A DNA stretch of 64,000 nucleotides from Flavobacteriaceae bacterium. Lineage in GTDB: Bacteria; Bacteroidota; Bacteroidia; Flavobacteriales; Flavobacteriaceae. The stretch covers positions 1 to 64,000 of the forward strand of contig JAQWSN010000021.1 in NCBI GenBank assembly GCA_029243165.1, given 5' to 3'. Shown here one piece after another: positions 51,731-62,564 of this stretch. Under the pieces are notes generated by a model. That model searched no databases, was not told the DNA's origin, and saw only the letters and a list, made by a program, of their open reading frames with translations. Within the stretch, counting starts at the first letter, position 1; every line of letters starts with the position of its first letter. A program made the translations under genes and the position numbers.

Positions 51731-52963
51731 ATGGAAAATTTAGCCTTAATTGATTCTTTTTCGGAATTTAAAGATGATAAACTTATTGATCGAGTTACCT
51801 TGATGGTTATTTTGGAAGATGTATTTAAGAATACATTGAAACGTAAGTTCGGGTCGGATGAAAACTTCGATATTATCATTAATCCAGACAAGGGAGATCT
51901 TGAAATCTGGAGAAATAGAGTAGTAGTTGAAGACGGAAATGTTGAGGATTCAAATCAAGAAATTACACTTACAGAGGCACGAAAAATAGAGCCTGATTTT
52001 GAAGTTGGAGAAGATGTTTCTGAAGAAGTAAAACTTGTGGATCTAGGAAGAAGATCGATACAATACCTTAGGCAAAATCTTGTTGCAAAGATTTTTGAGC
52101 ACGACAGTACAAATATCTTCAAGCAGTTTAAAGACCGTGAAGGAGATTTGTACACAGCAGAAGTTCATCATATTAGAAGCCGAGAAATCATTTTATTAGA
52201 TGACGATGGCAATGAGATCATTTTACCTAAAGACAGACAAATTCCTAGTGACTTTTTTAGAAAAGGAGACAATGTAAGAGGGATTATTGAAACAGTTGAA
52301 TTGAGAGGCAATAAACCTCGAATCATTCTTTCGAGAACCTCACCAATTTTCTTAGAAAAATTATTTGAACAAGAAATTCCTGAAGTTTTTGATGGACTTA
52401 TCACGATTAAAAAGGCAGTTAGAATTCCAGGAGAAAAAGCAAAGGTTGCTGTAGATTCTTATGATGATCGTATTGATCCAGTTGGGGCTTGTGTGGGTAT
52501 GAAAGGTTCAAGAATTCATGGAATTGTACGTGAACTTGGAAATGAAAACATTGACGTTATCAATTACACCAACAACTTGCAACTGTTTATTTCAAGAGCA
52601 CTAAGTCCAGCTAAAGTTAATTCTCTCAAAATTGATGAAGAAAACAAACGTGTGGAAGTGATCCTCAATCCAGAGGAGGTCTCTAAGGCTATTGGAAAAG
52701 GAGGAACGAATATTCGACTTGCAGGAAAGTTGACAGGATATGAAATAGACGTTTTCCGCGAAGGTGTGGAAGAAGACATTGAGCTCAAAGAATTCAGTGA
52801 TGAGATAGAGCAGTGGATTATTGATGAATTTAAAAAGGTAGGTTTAGATACAGCAAAAAGTATTTTAGAGCTAGATAAAACCGACTTAATTAAACGTACT
52901 GACCTTGAAGAGGAAACGATTCAAGAGGTTTTACAAATATTGAAAGCAGAATTTGAAGAATAG
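51731..52963 (+). CDS. nusA: Transcription termination/antitermination factor NusA
   Basis: NusA binds RNA polymerase and modulates pausing, termination and antitermination. The 410-residue protein has an N-terminal RNAP-binding domain (1-130), an S1 domain near 135-200, and two KH domains, with VGACVGMKGSRIHGI in KH1 and KAIGKGGTNIRLA in KH2. It ends after a short acidic region. The E. coli-type C-terminal acidic repeats are absent, as in most Bacteroidota. It is coupled to rimP and is followed by infB after 42 bases. Confidence 0.96.
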   Translation: MENLALIDSFSEFKDDKLIDRVTLMVILEDVFKNTLKRKFGSDENFDIIINPDKGDLEIWRNRVVVEDGNVEDSNQEITLTEARKIEPDFEVGEDVSEEVKLVDLGRRSIQYLRQNLVAKIFEHDSTNIFKQFKDREGDLYTAEVHHIRSREIILLDDDGNEIILPKDRQIPSDFFRKGDNVRGIIETVELRGNKPRIILSRTSPIFLEKLFEQEIPEVFDGLITIKKAVRIPGEKAKVAVDSYDDRIDPVGACVGMKGSRIHGIVRELGNENIDVINYTNNLQLFISRALSPAKVNSLKIDEENKRVEVILNPEEVSKAIGKGGTNIRLAGKLTGYEIDVFREGVEEDIELKEFSDEIEQWIIDEFKKVGLDTAKSILELDKTDLIKRTDLEEETIQEVLQILKAEFEE

Positions 52964-52980
52964 ACTGCGAAAATAATTCC

Positions 52981-52988
52981 TATTTTTG
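52981..52988 (+). promoter_or_regulatory. Candidate internal promoter for infB
   Basis: TATTTTTG matches TAnnTTTG and lies 17 bases before the infB ATG at 53006. It would allow infB to be expressed separately from rimP and nusA. A TTTG at 52952-52955 is spaced too far away (25 bases) to be a normal -33 element. Confidence 0.35.
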
Positions 52989-53005
52989 CAAATAGATTTA
53001 ATTAT

Positions 53006-55690
53006 ATGGCTGATCAACCCAGCGTTCGACTAAATAAAGTGTTAAGGGAACTCAACATATCCCTTGACCGAGCTGTTGAATTTCTGAATCAAAAGGGAAT
53101 TGAAGTAGACGCACGTCCCACAACAAAAATTACCACTGAGGTGTACAAGACCCTTTTGGATGAATTCGAGACGGATAAATCCAAAAAAGTAGCCTCTCAT
53201 GAAATTAGTGAGGAGAAGCGAAAGGAAAAGGAAACTTTGAGGATTATTCAGGAAAAGAAAGAACAAGAACGCTTAGATCAAATTGCCGAAAGAGAGGCGC
53301 TGAAAACAAATAGGGTCGCGTTAGAAAAACCCAAAACTTTAGGAAAGATTGATTTGGACTCTTTAAACAAGCCTTCCCCACCAGCCAAAGAGGAGGTGAA
53401 GCCTGTTGAAAAGAAAGAAGAGGTCGTTGCACCCAAAATAGAAGCTGAAAAAGTGGAAGAAAAACAAACTCCACCTGCAACTCCTGATGAACCTGCTGTT
53501 AAAGTATCAGCCGAAAAAGAAGAGGGTTCTAAAAATGCCTCAGATAACGAAAGCGAAACTTTAAAAACAAAATACACAAAGTTAACCGGTCCTAAGAAAA
53601 CCGGTCAAACAATTAACTTGGATGAGGTCAATAAAAAAGAAAAAACGGTAGAAGACGCACGTAAGAGAAAGCGAAAAAGAATAAGTAAAGACGTTAAGCC
53701 CTCAGCCAATAAAAACAATAACTCCAACAATCGAGGTGGAGGACAAAGGAAAGGAAGACCAAACAATACAGTCAAGAAGGAAGAGCCTACAGAAGAAGAA
53801 GTTCAAAAACAAATTAGAGAAACTTTAGAAAAACTTCAAGGTAAATCCAATAAATCTAAAGGAGCCAAATACAGAAGAGATAAAAGAGTTCAACACCGAC
53901 AAAAATCGGAAGAGGAATTGGCTCAGATTGAGGCGGAAAGTAAAGTATTAAAAGTAACCGAATTCATCACGGTGGGAGAAGTAGCAACCATGATGAATAT
54001 TACCTCCACAGAAATTATTTCTGCATGTATGAGTTTGGGTATCATGGTAACGATGAACCAAAGATTAGATGCGGAAACCTTAAGTATCGTAGCTGACGAA
54101 TTTGGTTATGAAGTGACCTTTGAAAAAGCTGAGCTTGAGGAGAATATTGAAGAGGTAGAAGACCTTGAGGAAGATTTGGCTCCACGAGCTCCTATTGTAA
54201 CTGTGATGGGACATGTTGATCACGGAAAAACTTCACTATTGGATTACATACGAGAAGAAAATGTGATCGCTGGAGAATCAGGTGGAATAACCCAGCACAT
54301 TGGTGCTTATGGAGTAACCTTAGATGGCGGACAGAAAATAACTTTCTTAGATACCCCCGGTCACGAAGCTTTTACCGCTATGCGTGCAAGAGGAGCCCAA
54401 GTTACTGACATTGCCATTATTGTTGTAGCTGCAGATGATGACATCATGCCTCAAACCAAAGAAGCTATTAGTCATGCACAAGCAGCAAATGTTCCCATAG
54501 TATTTGCAATAAACAAAATCGATAAAGAAAGTGCTAATCCAGATAAAATCAAGGAAGCACTTGCGGGAATGAATCTTATGGTAGAAGATTGGGGTGGAAA
54601 AGTCCAGTCTCACGATGTGTCTGCTTTAAAAGGTACGGGTGTCAAAGAATTACTTGAAAAGGTACTTCTGGAAGCAGAACTTCTTGAACTCAAGGCAAAC
54701 CCAAATCGGGCTGCTAAAGGAACCGTTGTTGAGGCCTTCCTAGATAAAGGAAGAGGATATGTTTCTACTATCCTTGTGCAAAATGGTACTCTTAAAATGG
54801 GGGATTATTTACTAGCGGGTAAACATAGCGGAAAAGTAAAAGCAATTTTTAATGAAAGAGGAGTAAGCCTTGAAGAAGCACCCCCTTCAACACCGGTCTC
54901 TATTCTTGGTTTAGATGGAGCTCCGCAGGCAGGAGACTCTTTTTATATTTTGGAGGACGAACGTGAAGCAAAACAAATTGCAGCCAAAAGAACCCAGTTG
55001 CTTAGAGAACAAAGTGTAAGAACACAACGACATATTACATTAGACGAGATCGGTAGACGAATTGCTCTTGGTGATTTCAAAGAATTGAATATCATCTTAA
55101 AAGGAGATGTTGACGGTTCTGTCGAAGCGCTTACCGATTCATTACAAAAACTCTCTACAGGAGAAATTGAAATTAAGATCATTCACAAAGGTGTAGGAGC
55201 TATCACAGAATCAGATGTGCTTTTAGCCTCTGCTTCGGATGCTATTGTGATCGGGTTTAACGTAAGACCGATGGGGAATGCCCGTGCCATTGCCGAAAAA
55301 GAAGAAATCGACATTCGTTCGTATTCCATTATTTATGATGCAATCAATGACATCAAAGATGCGATGGAAGGAATGCTGTCTCCAGAAATGCGTGAAGAGA
55401 TTACTGGAAATGCTGAGATCCGAGAAACATTCAAGATTTCTAAAATTGGAACCATTGCAGGTTGTATGGTTACCACAGGTAAAATCTACAGAAACTCTGG
55501 AATACGAATTATTCGAGAAGGCGTTGTGATTTTCACAGGACAACTTACCTCTTTAAAACGGTTTAAAGACGATGTTAAAGAAGTCTCTAAAGGCTATGAT
55601 TGTGGTTTGCAGGTTAAAAACTACAACGATATCAAAGTAGGTGATGTTTTAGAATGTTTCCAAGAAGTAGCGATTAAAAAATCACTTTAA
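53006..55690 (+). CDS. infB: Translation initiation factor IF-2
   Basis: IF-2 is the GTPase that positions initiator tRNA on the 30S subunit. The 894-residue protein has an IF2_N domain ([20 protein letters not shown]), a long charged, low-complexity linker rich in Lys, Glu and Pro (about residues 60-310), and a second N-terminal domain near 315-370. The G domain follows with G1 [10 protein letters not shown]3 DTPGHEAF and G4 NKID. Domains II to IV complete the protein. Its last nine bases overlap the convergent SPOR gene. Confidence 0.97.
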   Translation: MADQPSVRLNKVLRELNISLDRAVEFLNQKGIEVDARPTTKITTEVYKTLLDEFETDKSKKVASHEISEEKRKEKETLRIIQEKKEQERLDQIAEREALKTNRVALEKPKTLGKIDLDSLNKPSPPAKEEVKPVEKKEEVVAPKIEAEKVEEKQTPPATPDEPAVKVSAEKEEGSKNASDNESETLKTKYTKLTGPKKTGQTINLDEVNKKEKTVEDARKRKRKRISKDVKPSANKNNNSNNRGGGQRKGRPNNTVKKEEPTEEEVQKQIRETLEKLQGKSNKSKGAKYRRDKRVQHRQKSEEELAQIEAESKVLKVTEFITVGEVATMMNITSTEIISACMSLGIMVTMNQRLDAETLSIVADEFGYEVTFEKAELEENIEEVEDLEEDLAPRAPIVTVMGHVDHGKTSLLDYIREENVIAGESGGITQHIGAYGVTLDGGQKITFLDTPGHEAFTAMRARGAQVTDIAIIVVAADDDIMPQTKEAISHAQAANVPIVFAINKIDKESANPDKIKEALAGMNLMVEDWGGKVQSHDVSALKGTGVKELLEKVLLEAELLELKANPNRAAKGTVVEAFLDKGRGYVSTILVQNGTLKMGDYLLAGKHSGKVKAIFNERGVSLEEAPPSTPVSILGLDGAPQAGDSFYILEDEREAKQIAAKRTQLLREQSVRTQRHITLDEIGRRIALGDFKELNIILKGDVDGSVEALTDSLQKLSTGEIEIKIIHKGVGAITESDVLLASASDAIVIGFNVRPMGNARAIAEKEEIDIRSYSIIYDAINDIKDAMEGMLSPEMREEITGNAEIRETFKISKIGTIAGCMVTTGKIYRNSGIRIIREGVVIFTGQLTSLKRFKDDVKEVSKGYDCGLQVKNYNDIKVGDVLECFQEVAIKKSL

Positions 55691-56077
55691 GGACTCTATT
55701 TTTCGAGTTAAAAGAAACGCTGAAGGAAAATCTTTTTTTAAGGTGTCGAGCGTTTTGAGCCCTGCAATTTTATCTTTAAATCGTCCCGCTTGTACTTTGT
55801 AATTTGGAGTTTCAAAACTTAATTCAACAGGGATATGGGGATAAATTTCTTTTGCGTTTTCCAGTGTCTCTGTGGCGGTTTCAAGAGTACCGTAATACAA
55901 TTGTAAAGTAAAATAGGTGTTTGTAAAGCGTTCCCGATCTAACTCAATTTTTTTGTTTAATAAACTGTCTAGTTTTGGATCTTGTTTAACAAATAGATCA
56001 ATGCTTTGGGAATGGCTTAAAGAACAAATCCCAAAGACAAGTACTAAAAACAGGGGTTTACGAGCTGAATTTTTCAT
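55682..56077 (-). CDS. SPOR-domain protein, secreted
   Basis: From the ATG at 56077 this is a 131-residue protein. It has a Sec signal ([20 protein letters not shown]), a short linker and a C-terminal SPOR domain of about 70 residues ([29 protein letters not shown]). SPOR domains bind denuded septal peptidoglycan, so this small periplasmic protein may mark division sites. It converges on infB with a nine-base overlap, and its promoter region is divergent from the complex III operon. Confidence 0.85.
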   Translation of the reverse strand: MKNSARKPLFLVLVFGICSLSHSQSIDLFVKQDPKLDSLLNKKIELDRERFTNTYFTLQLYYGTLETATETLENAKEIYPHIPVELSFETPNYKVQAGRFKDKIAGLKTLDTLKKDFPSAFLLTRKIESLK

Positions 56078-56201
56078 AATGCAAAAAAACAACTTTTTAT
56101 TTTTACTACGCATTAATTTAACAAATCAGACAAGTTATTTAGAATGGTTATAAATTATTAAAATCTTAATTTATTAGGTATTTTAAAAGCTCGCTATGGT
56201 T

Positions 56202-56209
56202 TAAATTTG
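56202..56209 (+). promoter_or_regulatory. Candidate -7 box of the alternative complex III operon
   Basis: TAAATTTG fits TAnnTTTG exactly and lies 22 bases before the proposed TTG start of actA. The T-rich -33 position (TTTT at 56181-56184) has suitable spacing. Confidence 0.5.
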
Positions 56210-56231
56210 TGCTGGATTTTAGAACAACACT

Positions 56232-57542
56232 TTGGACATAAGAATAAATTTATTTGAAAGAATAAAGATCAAGGAATACTTAAGATTCCTTTTTCCAGCC
56301 CTAGTTATCTTAATAAGCTTTTTCTCTTCCTTTAACGCCTTAGCTCAAGAAGATGAAGCGATTCAAGCGGGGAAAAAACTATTTAATGCCAATTGTGCCG
56401 CCTGTCACAAGCTCAACAAAAGAGCCGTAGGTCCAGCACTTAAAGGCGTTTCTGCTAAATACGACAAAGAATGGTTGTACAGTTGGATTAAGAACAGTAC
56501 CGCAATGGTCAAGTCAGGAGATGCGCAAGCTGTTGCCATTTACGAAGAATACAACGGCTCGGTGATGACTTCTTTTCCTCAGCTCTCAAATGAAGACATC
56601 GATAACATTCTTGTTTACACAGACTACACCCCACCAGCGCCAGTTGCCTCAGCAGCTGCACCTGCGGCTGGGACTGCTGGTCAAAATTCAGGATTGAGCA
56701 ACAATATCATATTATTTGCTCTTGTTCTGGTATTTGTCATTCTCGTTGTAATGCTGTTTTTGGTTCAAAAAACATTGATGAAAATCGCTGCCGCTAGTGG
56801 TGTAGATATTTCTCCCGAACCCAAACCAAAAAGAACTCCTATTTGGCTTGCTTTTGTTCAAAACCAATTCTTGGTAATGGTAAGTGTAATTCTTTTATTA
56901 CTAAGTAGCGCTTACTTTGTTTATGGATATTTTATGCAAGTTGGTGTAGATCAAGGATACATGCCTGTTCAACCGATTCATTATTCTCACAAAATCCACG
57001 CTGGAGCAAACCAAATTGAGTGTAAATACTGCCACTCTTCAGCGCGTGTTTCCAAACATTCAGGAATTCCTTCTTTGAATGTTTGTATGAACTGCCATAG
57101 AAATATTGCAGAATACAATGGAGAGGAAGATCTTGAAAATGGCTACACCAAAGATTTTTACACTAAAGAAATAAAGAAACTTTACGCAGCTGTAGGATGG
57201 GATGAAACGAATCAGCAATACACAGGGGAGACACAACCTGTGAAGTGGGTTAGAATTCACAACCTTCCTGATTTTGTGTATTTCAATCATGCTCAACACG
57301 TTGAGGTAGGGGAAATCGCTTGTCAGAAATGTCACGGACCTGTCGAAGAGATGGAGATCATGTATCAGTATTCACCACTTACTATGGGTTGGTGTATCAA
57401 TTGTCACCGAGAAACAAATGTTAAAATAGAAAACAACGAGTATTACGCTAAAATACACGAAGAACTTTCTAAGAAATACGGTGTAGAAAAATTAACAGTT
57501 GCCCAGATGGGTGGACTTGAATGTGGAAAATGTCACTATTAA
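56232..57542 (+). CDS. actA: Alternative complex III subunit ActA, hexaheme cytochrome c (TTG start)
   Basis: The protein of 436 residues is read from TTG at 56232. No ATG precedes the signal sequence in this frame, and a matching promoter lies just upstream. A signal helix (about 17-38) is followed by a monoheme domain with C55-A-A-C-H59, a Pro/Ala linker, and two membrane helices. A five-heme domain follows, with CxxCH at 264, 285, 364, 388 and 431. The last CxxCH ends one residue before the C-terminus. ActA passes electrons within the quinol:cytochrome c/oxygen-reductase complex. The extra N-terminal heme domain makes six motifs. Confidence 0.92.
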   Translation: MDIRINLFERIKIKEYLRFLFPALVILISFFSSFNALAQEDEAIQAGKKLFNANCAACHKLNKRAVGPALKGVSAKYDKEWLYSWIKNSTAMVKSGDAQAVAIYEEYNGSVMTSFPQLSNEDIDNILVYTDYTPPAPVASAAAPAAGTAGQNSGLSNNIILFALVLVFVILVVMLFLVQKTLMKIAAASGVDISPEPKPKRTPIWLAFVQNQFLVMVSVILLLLSSAYFVYGYFMQVGVDQGYMPVQPIHYSHKIHAGANQIECKYCHSSARVSKHSGIPSLNVCMNCHRNIAEYNGEEDLENGYTKDFYTKEIKKLYAAVGWDETNQQYTGETQPVKWVRIHNLPDFVYFNHAQHVEVGEIACQKCHGPVEEMEIMYQYSPLTMGWCINCHRETNVKIENNEYYAKIHEELSKKYGVEKLTVAQMGGLECGKCHY

Positions 57543-57562
57543 AAGGCGATCAAGAAAAGCAT

Positions 57563-60500
57563 ATGGCATCAAATAAAACTTATTGGAAAAACATTGCTCA
57601 GCTAGACCCATCTGATGAAGCAGTAAAAAAATTGGAACAAAATGAGTTTGTTTCCAAGCTTCCTGAAGATTTTTTAAGTGATGAAAAAACACTAGAAGAC
57701 AGCAGTACTTCCCGAAGAGACTTCTTGAAATACGTAGGTTTTAGCACTGCAGCAGCTACAATAGCTGCCTGTGAGGGGCCTGTGATAAAGTCAGTTCCGT
57801 ACGTAGTTCAGCCGGAGCAAATCAGACCAGGTGTTGCAAATTATTATGCCACCAGTATTGCAGACGGATTTGATTTTGGTAGTATTTTAATTAAAACAAG
57901 AGAAGGAAGACCGATCAAGGTAGAAAGTAATCCAGATGCTCCTATCTTAGGTTCAGCTAATGCTAGAGTACATGCATCCGTTCTTTCGCTTTATGATACT
58001 TTACGTTTACAAGGACCTTTAGCTAACGGCGAAGATGTGTCATGGGATGATTTTTATCTCCGATCACAGGCAATGTTAAAAGCCCTAGCTGCTACAGGTA
58101 AAGAGATCATTCTTTTGACTCCCACTTTACCTAGTCCAACGACACAAAAAATTATTGCAGATTTTACCACTGCCTTCCCAAATGTTAGATCTGTGGTGTA
58201 TGACACCATTTCTTCAGATGCAGCTTTAAATGCATTTGAAATGCATTATGGAAAGAGAGCTTTAGCGGATTATGATTTCTCTAAGGCAAAGGCCATCGTT
58301 TCCATCGGAGCAGATTTCTTAGGAGATTGGCAAGGAGGAGGTTATGATGAGGGGTATGCTGCATCCAGAATACCCCATAGTGATCATGGTCATGCTGAAA
58401 TGTCTCAACACTTCCAGTTTGAGTCCAACATGTCACTTTCAGGTGCTAATGCCGATCATCGAGTACCTTGTACACCTGCGGATCAAAAAAATATTTTAGC
58501 TTACATTCACGATCGTTTGATCGGAGGCTCTGAAGGATCCTTATCTGATGAATTAAAGCCCGTTGCAGATAAAGCAATTTCAGCCCTCAAGGACTCAGGC
58601 TCAAAAGGAGTCTTAGTTTCTGGAATTGAGGATACTACTGCACAAGTAGCTGTATTGGCTATTAACGCTCACCTTAACAGTGAAGCTTTCCAACCCGATC
58701 AACCCAAATTAATCCGTCAAGGAAGTAAGCAAGAGGTTGTCAAAGCTTTTGATGCTATCCAGGCAGGTACCGTAGGAGGTTTAATTTCAGTAGGAGTTAA
58801 TCCTGTATTTTCTTCAATGAACGGTAAAGCCCTAGGTGAAGCGATTGAAAAACTTGAATTTTCACTGAGTTTTACTTCTAAAATGGATGAAACAGCTGCA
58901 GTTTCTCAGTTTGTTGCAGCTACTCCCCATTATCTAGAGTCTTGGGGAGATTACGAATTTAAGTCTGGACATTTTGCTTTAGCTCAACCTACCATACGTC
59001 CATTATTTGATACACAACAATTTCAAGATGTTCTACTGAGATTGGCTGGAAAAAATTCAAAATACTACGACGAGATAAAAGTATTTTGGAACGAGACTAT
59101 TTTAGGAGCAAGCTCTTGGAGTAAAACGTTACATGACGGGTATTTTTCTTTAGAAAGTTCATTGGAGGTTTCAAGTCCAGATTTTTCAGAGTTAAATCTT
59201 GAGGAATTAAGGGGTGCTTCTGCTAGTGGAATGACTCTAGTTTTGTACACCAAAACGGGTATGGGTGACGGACAGCAAGCCAATAATCCTTGGTTGCAAG
59301 AATTTCCTGATCCAATTACTCGGGTAAGTTGGGACAATTACCTCACAATTTCCATGAGCGATGCAAAAGCACTTGGTTTAAAAAACACGAATACGGCAGA
59401 TGGAGCACTCAATGGAAGTTATGCCTCTGTTACGGTTGGATCTCAATCGTTAAAAGTTCCAATTATTATTCAGCCTGGTCAAGCGCCAGGAACTGTTGGC
59501 CTTTCCTTTGGTTATGGCAAGCGAATGGGACTTAAAGATGAAATGCAAACGGGAGTAAATGCTTATGCATTGTACCAAAATTTTGAAAGTGTTCAGGAAG
59601 CTACTGTAGCGCTTGTTTCTGGAGAGCACGAGTTTGCTTGCGTTCAGTTGCACAATACCCTGATGGGTCGTGGAGATATCGTTAAGGAAACTACATTGGA
59701 AGTTTTTAATTCCAAAGATAAAGCACACTGGAACCCAATGCCTCAAGTTTCTAAGAATCATATTGAATTTGATGTTACTTCACCAGAGGTTGACATGTGG
59801 ACTGAATTTGATCGAAGTATTGGACATCATTTTAATTTATCCATTGATCTGAATTCGTGTACTGGATGTGGAGCCTGTGTTATTGCTTGTAGTGCAGAAA
59901 ATAATGTTCCAGTAGTAGGAAAACGTGAGGTTCGAAAATCTCGTGATATGCACTGGTTACGAATTGATCGTTACTATTCTTCATCAACAACTTTTGAAGG
60001 AGATAATGAAACAAAAGACGCAATCTCAGGAATTGGAGATTCGTTGAATACTTTTGGTGAAATGGAGAAGGCTGCTGCCAATCCACAAGTGGCTTTCCAG
60101 CCCGTTATGTGCCAACATTGTAATCATGCTCCTTGTGAAACAGTTTGTCCAGTGGCAGCTACATCGCACGGAAGACAAGGACAGAATCAAATGGCCTACA
60201 ACCGATGTGTTGGGACGCGTTACTGTGCCAATAACTGCCCTTACAAAGTGCGTCGTTTTAACTGGTTTTTATACAGTAAGAATGATGAATTTGATTATCA
60301 TATGAATAATGATTTAGGGCGTATGGTACTGAATCCAGATGTTGTTGTTCGATCAAGAGGAGTAATGGAGAAATGTTCTATGTGTATTCAGATGACACAG
60401 AAAACAATATTGGACGCCAAACTTAAAGGAGAAGAAATTAAAGATGGGATGTTCCAAACAGCCTGTTCCAATGCTTGTACTTCAGGAGCAATGGTTTTTG

Positions 60501-60634
60501 GAGATCTTAACGATAAAGAAAGTAAAGTTGCTGCATTGCATCAAGACGACCGTATGTATCATTTGTTAGAGCATGTCGGTACGAAGCCCAATGTTATGTA
60601 TCAAGTAAAAGTTAGAAATACCGATGAGGTATAA
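57563..60634 (+). CDS. actB: Alternative complex III subunit ActB (molybdopterin-oxidoreductase-like, Fe-S)
   Basis: From the ATG at 57563 this has 1,023 residues. R51-R52 with DFLK and a following hydrophobic stretch form the internal Tat-type signal seen in this family. The molybdopterin-oxidoreductase-like part occupies roughly 60-740 but lacks an obvious Mo ligand, as in other ActB proteins. The C-terminal ferredoxin-like part has four cysteine clusters, including SCTGCGACVIAC, CQHCNHAPCETVCP and CVGTRYCANNCP, for one [3Fe-4S] and three [4Fe-4S]-type centres. It faces the periplasm and receives electrons from quinol through the complex. Confidence 0.95.
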   Translation: MASNKTYWKNIAQLDPSDEAVKKLEQNEFVSKLPEDFLSDEKTLEDSSTSRRDFLKYVGFSTAAATIAACEGPVIKSVPYVVQPEQIRPGVANYYATSIADGFDFGSILIKTREGRPIKVESNPDAPILGSANARVHASVLSLYDTLRLQGPLANGEDVSWDDFYLRSQAMLKALAATGKEIILLTPTLPSPTTQKIIADFTTAFPNVRSVVYDTISSDAALNAFEMHYGKRALADYDFSKAKAIVSIGADFLGDWQGGGYDEGYAASRIPHSDHGHAEMSQHFQFESNMSLSGANADHRVPCTPADQKNILAYIHDRLIGGSEGSLSDELKPVADKAISALKDSGSKGVLVSGIEDTTAQVAVLAINAHLNSEAFQPDQPKLIRQGSKQEVVKAFDAIQAGTVGGLISVGVNPVFSSMNGKALGEAIEKLEFSLSFTSKMDETAAVSQFVAATPHYLESWGDYEFKSGHFALAQPTIRPLFDTQQFQDVLLRLAGKNSKYYDEIKVFWNETILGASSWSKTLHDGYFSLESSLEVSSPDFSELNLEELRGASASGMTLVLYTKTGMGDGQQANNPWLQEFPDPITRVSWDNYLTISMSDAKALGLKNTNTADGALNGSYASVTVGSQSLKVPIIIQPGQAPGTVGLSFGYGKRMGLKDEMQTGVNAYALYQNFESVQEATVALVSGEHEFACVQLHNTLMGRGDIVKETTLEVFNSKDKAHWNPMPQVSKNHIEFDVTSPEVDMWTEFDRSIGHHFNLSIDLNSCTGCGACVIACSAENNVPVVGKREVRKSRDMHWLRIDRYYSSSTTFEGDNETKDAISGIGDSLNTFGEMEKAAANPQVAFQPVMCQHCNHAPCETVCPVAATSHGRQGQNQMAYNRCVGTRYCANNCPYKVRRFNWFLYSKNDEFDYHMNNDLGRMVLNPDVVVRSRGVMEKCSMCIQMTQKTILDAKLKGEEIKDGMFQTACSNACTSGAMVFGDLNDKESKVAALHQDDRMYHLLEHVGTKPNVMYQVKVRNTDEV

Positions 60635-60651
60635 TTTAGAAAAATAGATCT

Positions 60652-62040
60652 ATGGCATCGCATTACGAAGCACCAATTAGAAAACCACTTGTAACAGGAG
60701 ACAAAACCTACCATGATGTTACAGTAGATGTTGCTGCGCCCGTTGAAGGAGTTGCTAACAAGCAATGGTGGATTGTTTTTGGTATTGCATTGACTGCTTT
60801 CTTATGGGGAGTAGGATGTATCATTTACACCATTTCCACAGGTATTGGTACTTGGGGATTGAACAAGACCGTAGGTTGGGCTTGGGACATCACAAACTTT
60901 GTATGGTGGGTTGGTATTGGTCACGCAGGTACGCTTATTTCTGCGGTACTGTTATTGTTTAGGCAAAAATGGAGAATGGCTATCAACCGTTCTGCAGAGG
61001 CCATGACCATTTTTTCGGTTATTCAGGCGGGATTATTTCCGATCATTCACATGGGTCGTCCTTGGTTGGCGTATTGGGTACTCCCAATTCCAAACGGATT
61101 TGGTTCACTGTGGGTTAATTTTAATTCTCCTTTACTCTGGGATGTATTTGCAATCTCGACTTACCTTTCGGTTTCATTGGTATTCTGGTGGACAGGATTA
61201 CTTCCTGATTTTGCTATGATTCGAGATCGAGCGGTTTTACCTTTTCAGAAAAAAATCTACAGTTTATTAAGTTTTGGTTGGTCAGGTAGAGCGAAAGATT
61301 GGCAGCGTTTCGAAGAAGTTTCGCTGGTTCTTGCTGGTTTGGCTACGCCTCTGGTACTCTCGGTACACACCATCGTATCTTTCGATTTTGCCACTTCAGT
61401 AATTCCCGGTTGGCACACCACTATTTTCCCACCCTATTTTGTTGCGGGTGCAATCTTCTCAGGGTTTGCAATGGTAAACACCTTACTCATTATTATGCGT
61501 AAAGTATCCAATCTGGAAAACTACATTACAGTTCAACATATTGAACTTATGAATATCGTGATTATGATCACTGGTTCTATTGTAGGAGTAGCCTACATTA
61601 CTGAGCTCTTCATTGCATGGTATTCGGGTGTTGAATATGAGCAGTATGCATTCTTAAACAGAGCAACAGGACCTTATTGGTGGGCATATTGGTCAATGAT
61701 GACCTGTAACGTATTTTCACCTCAGTTTATGTGGTTTAAAAAATTAAGAACCAGTATTATGTTCTCATTTATTATTTCAATAGTGGTGAATATTGGAATG
61801 TGGTTTGAGCGATTTGTAATCATTGTAACTTCATTACACAGAGATTACCTTCCCTCCTCATGGACTATGTTCTCTCCAACTTTTGTAGATATTGGTATTT
61901 TCATAGGAACCATAGGCTTCTTTTTTGTGTTGTTCCTATTGTACGCGCGAACCTTCCCTGTAATTGCTCAGGCGGAAGTGAAAACAATATTAAAAGCTTC
62001 GGGTGCGAAGTATAAAAAACTAAGAGACGGTAAATCATGA
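60652..62040 (+). CDS. actC: Alternative complex III subunit ActC (NrfD/PsrC-like membrane subunit)
   Basis: This 462-residue protein has about ten membrane helices and belongs to the NrfD/PsrC superfamily, which holds the quinol-binding site. Family marks include GHAGTLISAVLLL and HTIVSFDFA-x-x-x-x-PGWH in the middle helices, and the WFERF segment near the end. It sits 17 bases after actB, and its stop overlaps actD by four bases (ATGA). Confidence 0.95.
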   Translation: MASHYEAPIRKPLVTGDKTYHDVTVDVAAPVEGVANKQWWIVFGIALTAFLWGVGCIIYTISTGIGTWGLNKTVGWAWDITNFVWWVGIGHAGTLISAVLLLFRQKWRMAINRSAEAMTIFSVIQAGLFPIIHMGRPWLAYWVLPIPNGFGSLWVNFNSPLLWDVFAISTYLSVSLVFWWTGLLPDFAMIRDRAVLPFQKKIYSLLSFGWSGRAKDWQRFEEVSLVLAGLATPLVLSVHTIVSFDFATSVIPGWHTTIFPPYFVAGAIFSGFAMVNTLLIIMRKVSNLENYITVQHIELMNIVIMITGSIVGVAYITELFIAWYSGVEYEQYAFLNRATGPYWWAYWSMMTCNVFSPQFMWFKKLRTSIMFSFIISIVVNIGMWFERFVIIVTSLHRDYLPSSWTMFSPTFVDIGIFIGTIGFFFVLFLLYARTFPVIAQAEVKTILKASGAKYKKLRDGKS

Positions 62041-62564
62041 GTGATAAAGTAGTACATGCCCTTTACGACGACGACGATGTGCTTTTAAGTGCTGTTAAAA
62101 TGATTCGTTCTGAGAAGCACCACATTGAAGAAGTTTACACTCCATTTCCTGTACACGGGCTAGATAAAGCTATGGGACTTGAGGAGACCCGAATTGCTAT
62201 CATGGCATTTATTTATGGATGTATTGGTTTGTGTGTAGCTGTAGCCATGATGAATTTTATTATGATTGAAGATTGGCCTCAGGATATTGGAGGAAAACCA
62301 AGTTTTTCTTATTTGGAGAATATGCCAGCTTTTGTACCTATCATGTTTGAAATGACGGTATTTTTCGCAGCCCACTTAATGGTGATCACCTTTTACATGA
62401 GAAGTAAGTTGTGGCCCTTCAAAAAAGCTGAAAATCCAAACCCATTGACTACAGATGATAAATTTCTTGTAGAGATCGGGATTCATGACAATGAAAAAGA
62501 GCTCGAAAAACTCTTAAAAAAGTCAGGAGCAATAGATGTTTCAATAATAGAAAAGCCAGAATAG
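62037..62564 (+). CDS. actD: Alternative complex III subunit ActD (DUF3341)
   Basis: This 175-residue protein has the DUF3341 pattern: a cytoplasmic N-terminal part with TPFPVHGLDKAMGL, then two membrane helices (about 53-75 and 95-120), and a charged C-terminal tail. ActD stabilises the membrane part of alternative complex III. The start overlaps the actC stop, and actE starts directly after its stop codon. Confidence 0.93.
   Translation: MSDKVVHALYDDDDVLLSAVKMIRSEKHHIEEVYTPFPVHGLDKAMGLEETRIAIMAFIYGCIGLCVAVAMMNFIMIEDWPQDIGGKPSFSYLENMPAFVPIMFEMTVFFAAHLMVITFYMRSKLWPFKKAENPNPLTTDDKFLVEIGIHDNEKELEKLLKKSGAIDVSIIEKPE

Noticed and set aside
51265-51891. Open frame of 208 codons on the minus strand across rimP and the start of nusA
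   Set aside because: It is antisense to two conserved genes, is Ser/Thr-rich low-complexity sequence, and has no promoter or family match that I can see.
53180-53940. Possible repeat or unusual gene in the Lys/Glu-rich part of infB
   Set aside because: This is the ordinary low-complexity linker between the N-terminal domains of IF-2.
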